DNA of 64,000 nt from Chimonanthus salicifolius. Its lineage: Eukaryota; Streptophyta; Magnoliopsida; Laurales; Calycanthaceae. Location of the stretch: NCBI GenBank assembly GCA_013350335.1, contig CM023534.1, positions 13,796,302 through 13,860,301 of the forward strand, written 5' to 3'. This document shows positions 1-11,800 of the stretch, piece after piece. The position numbers and the translations under genes were made by a program. The notes under the pieces are model-generated. The model had not been told where the DNA came from and ran no database searches. It worked only from the letters and a program-made list of their open reading frames with translations. The stretch's first letter is position 1; the number at the start of each line of letters is the position of its first letter.

Positions 1-19
1 TAGAAACATTGCAATATGC

Positions 20-167
20 AGGTTTATAACATTTTTTGCTACATTTTTGCAATAAACTTCTCAAAAATCCAAAATAGGCATATATAAAATCTCAGGTTTA
101 TAACATTTTTTGCTACATTTTTGCAATAAACTTCTCAAAAATCCAAAATAGGCATATATAAAATCTC
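20..167. repeat. Two-copy 74-bp direct tandem repeat
   Basis: A unit beginning AGGTTTATAACATTTTTTGC starts at 20 and again at 94, nearly identical through the phrase CCAAAATAGGCATATATAAA, and a third copy stops after a few bases at about 168. The near identity suggests a recent duplication. No coding content is seen. Confidence 0.9.
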
Positions 168-3007
168 AGGCATACTCTAGAGCACAGCAATAAAAGGTGT
201 GCCTAGGTGCACCTGAGCACAAAAGGGGGGTTTGCACCTAAGGTGCACCTAGGCATGCATTGCACCTTATATAAATGCACATATTTTCATTTTTTCTCCT
301 ATTAAGTGATAAAATGTAGATAGTAAAACATAACTTCCCTCCAACATGTTAAAATATAAATAGAAAGTGCATCTTCTCATTTTCTTTCCCTATTAGATGT
401 TAAAATATAAATAGGTAAAACAAAGCTTCCATCTTAGAGGAATCACTTTCCCTAAGCAACATCACCCATGAGCAATAGTCGCGCCTAGGCCCTATGGAGC
501 CCATAGGAGTGGGGTTCAATGCATGGAGATGGGTGGGATTGAAAGATAATTTCAGGATGATGCTTCTCGTAAAAAATCAGGTCCATTGGATTTGAAAGCC
601 ATGATTTTCAAGTATCCAAAGATCAAATGTCAAAATGGGGTCAGTATTGGATGGTTTTTTAACCCCAACGGTTAGATAAAATGTGTTCAAATTAAGTATG
701 GATATTATTCACAGGGTATAGATGGTGTGGAAAAAAAGAAGAGTGAATTCAAACGCCAATGGGCAACACACGGGGCCCATGCTAGACTATCACTTATGGG
801 CAACAATCACCTAGGTGAATTTTTTCATATAAAAGTGTTATGCAATTGTGCTTTTACATTTAATTCATATTCTTTATAGTACGTATGTGTATGTTTGGTG
901 TGCGTGTGTGCGCCTTGTCAATCTATTTGTCCGCCTGTCTCATCAACGTATCTTTTGTCTTAGTATCTTCGATTAATTTGGTGCTTATTCTTATGGACCA
1001 ATGAAACACCTATGGTTTGATACATAATAAATTGCCCATCCCATTTTATAGACAGACAGGACCAATACGTTAATCAATATTCCCCTTTTTATCAATTTGT
1101 AAGTGTCAGATCATTCTGGACTGAACATTGCATCCAGGTGCATTTCTCCTCCTTGAATAAGGATATAGCAATTTCCCTTGGATTTATAACTCTAAGTAGG
1201 AAACAATATACCTTGACATTATTCATCATTCTTTGATTCTGATGCGGGAGCATTTTTTTATTTGGATTTGATGTTATTGGACGTTGACATTATTTTTTTA
1301 CTTAGCATTGTCTTTTTTAGTTTGTGTTTTTTCTTTTTTAATATGAGGGCAAAGTTGTTTTTATGAATTTATTGTAATGGGGGGCAATTCTGTCTTTTAA
1401 TCTCATTAGTTGCCCTTGAGCGTTAGGAAACAAGAAGGAGCCGCCAACCCCTTGCTGTATTTTCAGTTAAAAGGGTCTTGTAAAGAGGGAGTTGAAATAC
1501 ACGATGGAAATAGAAAATGAAGAAAAGAAAATTTTCGAAGCTTAGCCTATGCACATGGTGTGTGAATTCCCCTTGAGAGTTTGATGTGAAGGCAACATTG
1601 GAGCACTTCTCTATCTTCTTCTTCCTCCTCTCGACACTCTATAGTAAGAACAATCTAATCTTCTCTCTTCTCTTCTCTTCTCCTCTTTCCTTCTTCTCTT
1701 TTCTTCTCTTGCTCTCTTTGTTTTCTATCATAACCACCTAAAAGCCATCCCCTAGCTGCCATCATCATCTTAGCCTCACTTCACCCTTGCCACCACCTCT
1801 AAAAAGTTTTCCCAGCCTTGCTGCCCCTTTTCCTTGGATCTAAACAGTTACTACAATCCTTCTCCTTGATTCTCAAAGCTATCTTGGCCCATACCCATCA
1901 TCTATTCCCATAACAACAACCTTCCAATCAGTCCCATAGTCCCTACACTCATAATTCTCCCAAAACAGCCCCAATCAACCCCATTTTAAATCTAAACAGC
2001 CATAAAATACTTGGGGCAGCGCTGTCCCATTGTTCAGTTGAGTCCCAAATCTATCTATTTAGTCTTCCTCTGGCCTATAGCACTTCAAACAGCAGTATAA
2101 CATCTGAATGACATTAATTCAGCCCCATATTAATTCAAAATCTGCATGGTTTATCAATATTGACCTGAACGAACTGTTACATCTTCATGAGACTGATCCG
2201 TTGAGCATCGTTAGGGTCAGAATTAGGACTTCAAGAGTATTAACTATGATTTAGAATTTCAAATGAATGTTTATAATGGTGGATGTGTTTGGACATGTTG
2301 ACTTGCCTTTAATTGCTTACTGTGGTCTAGTTAATAATCTCAGTTTTATTGTATACATGTGTTCATATCATCATTTTAGATTAGCCTAGGTCAAGTCATC
2401 GTAGATTTGCATAGATATTAATTTAAGATTTCTATCCAACCCTGCATCAGATTCAAAGGATCATTCCATCTTAATTAAAAAATATCATTTCAAAACCATT
2501 AAAAAAAAAGCGCCATTGGTTTTAGGATCTTTTAAAACCATGGATAGAATCATTCAATCAAGCTTGTTTTTTTATAGGCATTATATGTAGACAAACATTT
2601 TTAAACCCACCCAACCCCATTATCACACAGTGCACTCCACATGGAACTCTCAATGTGGGAGCACGTCATGGGGTGTGGAGAACGAATTCAGTCTTGCCCT
2701 AGCCGTATGCACCTTGACATAACCAGCATTTTTTTAACACATATCTTCTTAGTGAGCCCCATAAACTATATCACTTGAATCATTTTCCTCAAATCTATTT
2801 AAATGTTAAAATTTATTTTTAAAAAGATATTTATTTTTATGATATAAAGCCACAAACATTGATGGTTTGAGTCTAGACACAAATTTCAAGATCACTTCTA
2901 CATTAAAATATTATGCTCCATACTCAACCAGCTGTTTTTGTGGCTTTATATAAAAAAAAATGTATTTTTAAAATATATTCTTACAGTTACATAGTTCTAA
3001 TTAAAAT
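168..3007. other. AT-rich non-coding stretch, presumed PGAP1 intron 13
   Basis: No exon of the minus-strand PGAP1 gene is recognisable here. Visible items are a palindromic cluster of AGGTGCACCT near 205-255, part of the dispersed low-copy repeat family described elsewhere (near 510-720), and a pyrimidine-rich tract (TCTTCT-type) at about 1612-1720. The stretch 1300-1560, with a poly-T tract, may be old LTR or LINE debris, but no diagnostic motif was found. Confidence 0.4.
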
Positions 3008-3020
3008 GATTCAAAAGATA

Positions 3021-3210
3021 GCATGCAAGAGGTAGCTCAGCTAGTAGACACTTCAGCTCAGGAACTAGAAGTCCCAGGTTCAAGTCTTATAGTAACCCAA
3101 TGCTCTTGGCTTATGGGGGGTTGCGTGCATCTGGAGTTTTACTCAATGCCCTCGTACTCGAGGAGAGGTAGGGATCTTGGGGTTCTTCGTTGTCAAAACA
3201 AAAAAAAAAA
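3021..3210 (+). mobile_element. tRNA-derived SINE with target-site duplication
   Basis: A pol III promoter layout is visible: an A-box-like TAGCTCAGCTAGTAG at about 3033 and a B-box-like GGTTCAAGTC near 3078, about 45 bp apart as in tRNA genes. The element ends in an A-rich tail at 3196-3210. It is flanked by direct repeats, GATTCAAAAGATA at 3008-3020 and GATTCAAAGATA at 3211-3222, as expected for LINE-driven insertion. The 106-aa open frame over it has no coding meaning. It lies in the presumed intron 13 of PGAP1. Confidence 0.85.
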
Positions 3211-3994
3211 GATTCAAAGATATGGTTTGCATGACCCATCAAAGAACATGAATATGTCAAGATTTAAAAAAAAATGCCCTCGTTGCACCGAGGTTCATAC
3301 GATGAGGGAAGGACTGAACCCTTTCTCTGGGTTGTGCAGATGAATGGTATCGTATATACATACATACATACATAAGCTACCCTACAAGTGGGAACACCCT
3401 GGTCACCTAGTTTGGTAAATTCAGGTAGAAACTTGGCATTTGGATGGCATGTTGGAAATTGTGGAGAACTTTTAAATTTCTTTTTACATTATACTAACTA
3501 TTTCTCTTGAAGATTTTTTTAACGGTGACTAAAATTTCATTGAATAAAGGAGAACATGAAACCAATACAAAAACCAAGAGAATAATGATATACAACAATA
3601 GTTAACACCAAGGTTGTCAAAATCGGATCGTATCGTGAATCGGTCTAGGGGAGTGAACCGTGAATCGTGAATCGTAAATCGTTGAATCGTAAGATTCACA
3701 ATGTTTTTTTAATTATTATTTATACTATAATTACATATAAATGACATAGAATAATGAGATACATAATTCAATTCCACATAATATATGGGTTTAGTTGGCA
3801 TGAAAATTTGATATTATATAGCTTTTAAAAAAGTTCAATTTATTATAGCAGACATTTTTTTTAAAAGTATCTAGTACAATTTCAAACACTTCTTATTATA
3901 CAGGTAGACACAAATTAAAATATTTGACTAGATAATGAAAATTATGAAAATTAATAATGATTGGTTACATAGAGTTATGGAAAGAGGGACACCA

Positions 3995-4520
3995 GACATC
4001 TTAAAATATCTGACTAGATAATGGAAAATATATTATTATAGTTAGTGTACTATTTCAAATAATAACTGTCTAATTGAGATGTGTACTATTTGAAATAATA
4101 ATTATATTAAAATAGTTAGTGTATTATTTTAAATAATAATTGTTTAATTGAGATGTGTATATTTTAAATAATAATTATGTTAAAATAATTAGTGTACTAT
4201 TTTAAATAATAACTATTTAATTGAGATGTGTATTATTTTAATAATAATTATATTAAAATAGTAAGTTTACTATTTTAAATAATAATTGTCTAATTGAGAT
4301 GTGAACTATTTGAAATAATAATTATATTAAAATAGTTAGTGTATTATTTTAAATAATAATTGTTTAATTGAGATGTGTATATTTTAAATAATAATTATGT
4401 TAAAATAATTAGTGTACTATTTTAAATAATAACTATTTAATTGAGATGTGTACTATTTTAATAATAATTATATTAAAACAGTAAGTTTACTATTTTAAAT
4501 AATAACTGTTAATTGAAATC
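3995..4520. repeat. AT-rich tandem array with 220-bp higher-order period
   Basis: Monomers of about 73 bp contain TAATTGAGATGTG and AAATAATAATTATATTAAAA. Distinct variants repeat as a trimer: the TAATTGAGAT at 4071 recurs at 4291, and the variant at 4145 recurs at 4365, each 220 bp apart. This is a small higher-order repeat, like those in satellite DNA, contained inside a hAT-like element. Confidence 0.85.
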
Positions 4521-4863
4521 TGATTAGTGTAGTAGATAATAATTCAATAGCATTTAAAATTGTAAATAACTCTAAATAACATCTATCAAATAATTTTTTT
4601 AAATAATTAGATTTATTTATTTTTTAAAATAAATATAACTATACAAAAAGTTTAAAAAAATAAAAGATATTTTTAATTAATAACGATAGCAATAAATTAA
4701 GAAATATGAAAATATAGTGTTAGGCTTGTGCAAAATTAAAAGGGAGGATGGCATGGGTCGAAAGTGTCAAAAATGACCTTGTGAAAAATTGAAAGGAAGG
4801 ATCGCACGAGTAAAAAGGTAAAGGTTAAAGTTGCAACTGAAAAGGGAAAGGTAGGGTATCGGT

Positions 4864-4998
4864 AAGGAAGAGACGGAAGCAAGGTTAAGGAAGAGACGGA
4901 AGCAGAAGAGGAGAGAATGGGCGATGGAAGAGACGGAAGCAGAAGAGGAGAGAACGGGAGAGGGAAGCAGAAGAGGAGAGAACGGGAGATGGAAGAGA
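4864..4998. repeat. Purine-rich tandem repeat
   Basis: Imperfect copies of GGAAGAGACGGAAGCAGAAG and GAGGAGAGAACGGGAGA alternate over about 135 bp near the right end of the hAT-like element. The opposite strand is pyrimidine-rich and shows Ser/Leu-rich open frames that have no coding support. Confidence 0.75.
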
Positions 4999-5294
4999 CG
5001 CAAAGCTGCTCAGGTACACTATTTCTTCCTCTCTTAGCACATCTTCCTCTCTTCGTTTCCTTCTTCTTTTTCTTCTTTCCCTAAATCCGTACCTCTTCCA
5101 CTTCTTCGCAGTTCGAATCGCACGATACTGCGATTCGTGCGATTCGAATCGCACGATTCACGATTCTGAAAAAAACGCAATTTTTTTAATTAATTTCGAT
5201 ATTATACCGATTCGTACCGTAAGAACCTCCGATTCGATACGAATCGTGCGATTCGAACCGTGAATCGCACGATTTCGACAACCTTGGTTAACAC

Positions 5295-5875
5295 ATTAGA
5301 TCTATATTGATGAAAACAAACAATGAATTACGAAAAGCCAACATAAACTTCATGTCTATCCATTTATTTTTTTAATCCATGAAAGGCCCATATAATGAAA
5401 GAAGTGCACATAGGACCCACTACTCACCCATAACAATCCATGGTGACCCTATATAACAAAATTAAATCAAATAAATACAAAGAGAGAGAATGGAATTATC
5501 ATATATATCATTTCTCATCCATACAATCTATTCACCAATAATAATAAACAAAATATCCATTCACTCATATGGAACACATATTGATAAAGTAAAATGGTTA
5601 GTCATGTGGTGGAATGAGTGGGAAAGTGTGGAGTGAAAGAAGATATGAGGTGATGTGATTTCCCCACCCTTAAGAGGGGAATACAATTGACCATGTTTTG
5701 GGCTGACTTGTTTCCCCTGGAATTCCACAATTCTAAGATCCAAGCAGGGTGCCCAACTAATCCTAATCCATACACACCCTGAATGAAAGTTACAAATTTC
5801 ACTTTTGGGAAAAGCATTCTTTTTTTAGTTATTCTCTAGTAACTAACTCAAAGCCATGGCTGTTAAGAAAATCAC
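5295..5875. other. Start of PGAP1 intron 13 (minus strand), no other feature
   Basis: The donor for this intron (GTGATT on the minus strand) follows exon 13 at 5875. The remaining sequence is AT-rich and holds no recognisable exon. Short minus-strand open frames at 5561-5817 show no similarity to the PGAP1 membrane region. Confidence 0.5.
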
Positions 5876-8800
5876 CTGTGAACAATACAAAAGCAAAAAT
5901 CTGCCTGCAGCAGCAGTGAGAGAAACTGAAGCGCTGATTTTATATGAGCAATGTGGATCGACCTGCAAATATGTAGGACATAATGTCATGTTGAAAGGAA
6001 AAGAATATCTCATTGCTAAGTAAGCTTAAGAAATGGTAATCTTTAATAACATCTAAGTGTAAGATATTGATAAGCGGTTCATGCAATTATAAGTAATCAA
6101 AATAAAGGAAAACAACTTTTTTACAAAAAGTGTCAACATATAATAAAATTAAGTTCATACCATAAGCAAAACAGTTGTCTTGTCAGACCCTTGAACTGGA
6201 CCCCAGAATGCAGGTGATGAATCCACAATGATTGTCTCTGAGTATAGGTTTGGAGTGACATGCAAACCAGATGTGGAATCCCAAGCAAGTGCTACAGGTG
6301 GGAAGCAACGCAATTTACAAAGGCCTGCAGTACTAACATAGAGCTTCCATCAGAATCTAAAACAAGTTCAAGCTAACATTGAGAGAGAGAGAGAGAGAGA
6401 GAGAACAAAAGAAAAAAACCACAAGTCAAATACTGAAATCAAATATTACACAATTTTTTGAGGAACAAAATTTATGCTGCAAGGCGATATATGTACATCG
6501 AAAAAATCAATATATGAAGAAGAAACGTTTTAAAGAATGTATATATAAGGAGCATTCCAATGGTAATACTACAGCAAGTCAACCACTATTTTTAATTACT
6601 GATCTAAGTTACAAAAGAAATAACGGACAATCATAAAATATCCCTCATTAGTGATACACAGCAAAATCGTATTCCATAACTTTGCACTAGGCATATAAAC
6701 GTATCGAGGAATTAGAGGGGGGAAAAACTCTACAAGTTGAATTGTCCTGTCACATCTTATGTCAGTTCTCTGTGCAATTTCATTCTAGAGTGCCTAAATA
6801 TCATCTCATGAATAAGATTCATACAACAAAAACTTGAAATTAAACATCGACAAGGCAACAAAAGTCTGGCAACTACGTTGAATAAACAAAAGGTTGAGAC
6901 AACACCTCCCCTGAAATACCACAATACGGACAAAAGCAGACCTCTAACTTTACAGATCAAAGCATGGAATGAACAGTGGCATACAAGCTCAATGTATAAA
7001 ATGAACCATCAAACTGGATCAACTGGGTTGAAAATTCTTACCATGTTCCACATCTCCAGCCTGTTCAATAGGAAGCCCAGAATTTTTTATTCCACAACCT
7101 GCTGTCCTCACTGATAAAGTAACAGGCAAGAGGCCTAAGCTTATAGAGAATGACAGATTCAAAGCCAATGGATGATTCTCCCTCAAAAAGACTTCCTGTA
7201 TGAAATATAAAAAAGCATTCACCAGTCAAATACAATTGTTGCTTCCCTGGGGATGCAAACTGTACAAAGTGGTGCTACAACGATAATTTATGCTTACAAA
7301 ATTGTAAAAATCCGAACACAAATTGATGACTTCTTGAAAGTATTAACCTCTTGAACATAGCTAGAAATCAGCATCGAACTAGGAGAGAACTCTTTTTTCC
7401 CCTCCTTAGGATTAAAGAATTGCCCTACTGCCATGGAAGCTGCTGGAGGAGGCCTACCCGAGACAGTCTGAACAAGAAAAATCCCGAATCATAAGTTCAT
7501 TGCTCCTTTTCTTTTGATATGTCAGTTCATTTTAGCTAGGCAAAATGCAGCCAAGATGAGCAGTAACTATAAACACTATGTACACACATCTATGTAGAAG
7601 TGGCATCAATATGTCCACAATATAGGAGAAAGCAACCATAAAGCAGAACATCAGCGGGCCCTTATTTATTTAATGTTTCACATATTGATCAGTTTTCAAA
7701 AGGAGGTGGTTGTTTTTATTTAAAAAAAAAAAGAAAGAAAAAAAAAACAATACAGTCATCAAAATTAATAGGAAAAACAAGAATACAGTCAGAAAGCTCC
7801 ATATAAGAGACAGAGACCGGAGTGAAGCAAAAATTAGAAAACATGGAAAAACAATGAAAACAAGGAAAGACCCCATCCCAATATATCCAGCTACAAGGAA
7901 AACAATAAAACAGTAAGGAACAAAACCCCAAACCCTATACACCCAACTACAAGACCTCAACAGTAGTCTCTTGCTCATCAACACCAATCGGCACTAAAAA
8001 ATTTGCAATGTGATTAGCTGAGAGCCTAACATGTCTGGGATCAACCCTGCATATCACGCTGATGTCCTGAATAAACGAGTCAATCTTTGAGCTGGCCTTT
8101 TCCTGCCACCAGCCCAAGTTAAAGCATTTTAGGAGCACCCCCCTCCCCTCTCCTCACCCTCTTGCAGCAGCCCCATCCACAAAAAACTCATGATAATTAA
8201 GGTGCGGTTTGGTCCGTGACTCCTTAACAACCTTTTGACTCCTCTCACCTCTCAAACACCCTTCCCAAACAAAAATGAATGTAAATCCAATATTGAGCAC
8301 CCTTCAAAATCCATGCATCCTTTTTTTAGATAGTAAGAAAAGATTATATAAATAAAAAAATGTTACAAGAAAACAATAATAGAGGATAGTATACTAAAGA
8401 AATGTACAACTATAGCATATTACTAAAAAGGAAAAAAGAAAAACTACAAAGGAATCAAACCTTTCCATCCCAAAAATCTATCAGCCCATTTGCCATGTCT
8501 AACTGCAATTCCATCTGTGCCGTAAGGTCCTTCATGTCCCTCATCATCGGTATCAACTACCAAGGAGATTACTATTTCCCAATTGACCACCCAACAATTA
8601 TTAAGTACATCCCCCCCCTCCCCCCCCCCCATACTCAAAGTTGTAACTAGCTTGTTAATAGCCCAAAGCTCAGCTTCATTGGAATCATTAATCCCAATTG
8701 TATTGAGAAAAAAATGATTATGTAACACACCCCCTATGCTTTCCATTCCCGACCTTCCTTTTGTTTCTCAATGTAAGTTTTTCTCATTAACATGACCTTC

Positions 8801-11800
8801 CATGCTACATCCCAAACAAATGACAAAATCATCAAAAGGGTAAGTTTCGTCTCCTCCATAGAAATCTTCAATCCTTAAAATTGTCAAGTTTCTCTCCTTC
8901 CAAACTGACCACAAAAGCACAAATGGCATCAATAGCAACATCATCATCCCTAATTCAAAAATTTCACTGCCCTCTTCCTCAAATCTGATGGAAGATTGCC
9001 TACCTCATCATCCCCAACGACTAAGATTTGATCACACACACATGACATTGGTACGTGTGACGGACCTAGATGCCCCATTCCAATTCCTTTAGTTTTCCCC
9101 CCCTCTATCAATGGAACAACTTCCTCTGCCCTCTAAGAAGAGCTCAAGACCTCCATTTTTTTCTTCATTTGGCTCACTTCCATCTCTACGTCAGCACCCG
9201 TCTACCTCTCCAATAACAATCTCCCACACCCACATGGCTCTTCGATCCAAATATTCAAGATGTTTGCTAATTAACGAATAGGTTTGCTGCACAAAGAAAG
9301 ATTAATTGATCATTTGTTACCAAAAGTAGGGGAATTGTGTAGGATCACAGTACAAAACTCACCAATTGGTAAAATTTATTGCTTATGGTATCTTGAGGGT
9401 CCAAATTTCCCATCATGATAGCTAAGGTCCCTCAACAGCTCGTAATAATTGGTTAACAAGCAAATTTTATATTGCAGATAACAGATACAAACAATAACAA
9501 GATGCACACATCCAATTTTTAAGTAGGAAAGTTTGGTCCATTCCTTCAACGTCGCCCCGCACCATGCTCTCACTAAATCATCAACATTACTGCAATGAAT
9601 ATCAAAGAACTATAAGGTAGCTCAACAATAGGCACCACTTGGGACCACATGGATGGGAGGGTTTAAAAGGTCTAACTTGTATATAGTGCCTATAAAATTA
9701 AATCTTGATTGGATAAGAGAAGCCATGATTTTTAAAGCCCTCAAAATTTCACATTTACCCAACTATGGGAATTTATCGGGTTCCACCAATGAGCTTTAAA
9801 AGTCAAATTTGATTCAAATTGGGTATTGGTGCAATTCACGAGGGGTAAGTGGAGCCCACAATATACCTAATCTAAGTTACATGAATACGAGTGTCAGTGC
9901 CTGACAGGGGTACAAGTAGTCTAACACAGTGACCCCAAAAAAATAGAACACAAGGACACAACACCATATTTAAATAAAATTAAACCTAAGTTTTAAATGA
10001 AAATAAGGTGTAAAAATAACAACAACCAGTGTTGTTAAAATCGCACGATTCACGGTTCGAATCGTGCGATTTGAATCGAATCAGGTGCTCTAACAAGTCA
10101 AATCGCAATGGAAATCGGAAGAAGAAGAAATCGTGCGATTTTGATAATCACTCGAAAATAGTACGAGTCACACCCATGAATCAGAAACTTGTGCGATTCA
10201 TTTGAAGGGAGAAAGAGGTGAAAGAAGAGGAAAAAAATGAAGAAGAGAAAGCGAAAAAGAGAAGGAAGAAGCGAAGAAGATATACCCTTTTCATCGCCGC
10301 AGCCCTTTTCCCCCCTTTTTCTTCCTGTTTAAGTGCCGCAACTGGTTTTCGTGGCTTTCCCTTATTTCTTCAGTGTTTAATAGCCGTTGTTGCACTTAGG
10401 GTTTTCGTTTTCCTCTTATATCATGTGCAGCAACTTATTTGAGGTGACTTTAGTTTGTAATTTTCATCTTCTTATATCATCACATGCGGCAACTTATCTG
10501 AGATGACTTTAGTCTATAATTTTCATATTCTTCTTCTTTTTTGAGTGGTGCTCTTTCCAACTTTCTTTAATATTCTCTTTTTAATTAATTTCTCTCTCTT
10601 GTTTTTCATATGTTTATTTTTCTTATTTTATTTCATTTGCCATTTTTTTTCTATTCTTATTAAAAAAAACTCTATTTTATTTTTTTTCCAATTTTTTATC
10701 TATTTAAAAAATAAAAATATCTAAAAAATGATTTTTTATTTTTTTTATTTGATGAATGCTATTTATATTTATTTATATGCCTTTAACTTATTTGTTGATT
10801 TCTTAAATTTATCCATACATTCTATATTTATATTTAAATCTCATATTAATATATTTTTGTGTTTTTTTATGGTTATTTACGATGGATGATAAGTGTCAAA
10901 CTAGGGATGAAAATTGCTTGACCGATATTTTATAGTTTATAGAATAAATTTAAAATAATTTAATGATAGATGTTTAATACATTTATAGTTTATAGAACAA
11001 TTTAAAAAAAAAAAAAACATTACGAATTTTATGATTTTATGTTTCACGATTCACACTCCTCGACCGATTCACGATACGATTCGAGTTCGACAACATTAAC
11101 AACAAGAGATTATGTTGCCCAGATACAGATATGGGACACTGGTGAGTGTAAGAAACATGCCATTTTCAAAAATTTAGGACACTGGGACGGCACGGAAACG
11201 ACATATTTTATTTATATGTATATATGCAATTTATATCAAATCATCTAAATTAATTTTACATTATGTTTAAAATTTTGATAAGAAAGATAATTTCGTCATT
11301 TAATAAAAATTTACTTTAAGCAATGCATCAATGTCAATATCTTTATATTAGTATAGGAACAATTAGTCTAGAACCATCATGAACCCACTAAACATGCACG
11401 AACTAAGTGGGCACACATGGTGGACTAAAACCATGAATCTACCATTTTTTATATTGAACTCACCAAAATGTAATTGCTTATATTTAAGCAAGATCATTTA
11501 ATTAGGCCAAAACTATTTTGTGATTCCAAATTTTAAATTTGAACTATAAAAAATAAAAAACATGTTACGAAATAAAATGATATCCACATTTACGAAAAAA
11601 GGGAGGGAAGTATACGAAATAAAGAAGGGAAACAGAGAAAAAGAAAGAGGGAAAGTGAAAGGGAAGCCACTAGGCTAGCCATGTGCAAAACAGAAAAGGG
11701 AAAAGGAGAGATGGGAAAGTGGAAAGGAGAGAGAAAAAAATTGCAATGTTGGTTACGCTTGTATCTCTCTTGCAGCAAGCTCCTTCCCTTCTCTCTAGCT

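Larger units (their letters stand above)
3609..5286. mobile_element. Non-autonomous hAT-like DNA transposon, 1.68 kb
   Basis: The ends are inverted repeats: the left end reads CAAGGTTGTCAAAATCG and the complement of the right end reads CAAGGTTGTCGAAATCG. An exact 8-bp duplication, GTTAACAC, lies outside the ends at 3601-3608 and 5287-5294; 8 bp is the hallmark of the hAT superfamily. Subterminal sequence is rich in GATTCG/CGAATC words on both sides. No transposase is visible. The interior holds a satellite-like array (about 3995-4520) and a purine-rich tandem block (4864-4998). A relative in the opposite orientation lies at 10027-11098. Confidence 0.85.

Noticed and set aside
3023..3343. 106-codon frame, and possible tRNA gene at its start
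   Set aside because: The A and B boxes belong to a SINE: there is an A tail and a target duplication, and no cloverleaf with acceptor stem could be formed by eye.
3995..4520. Regularly spaced repeats as a CRISPR array
   Set aside because: Monomers are contiguous and variable with no unique spacers, and this is plant DNA. It is an AT-rich tandem array.
5561..5817. Minus-strand frames as the next PGAP1 exon
   Set aside because: No hydrophobic multi-span pattern, no acceptor-donor pair and no resemblance to the family's C-terminal region.
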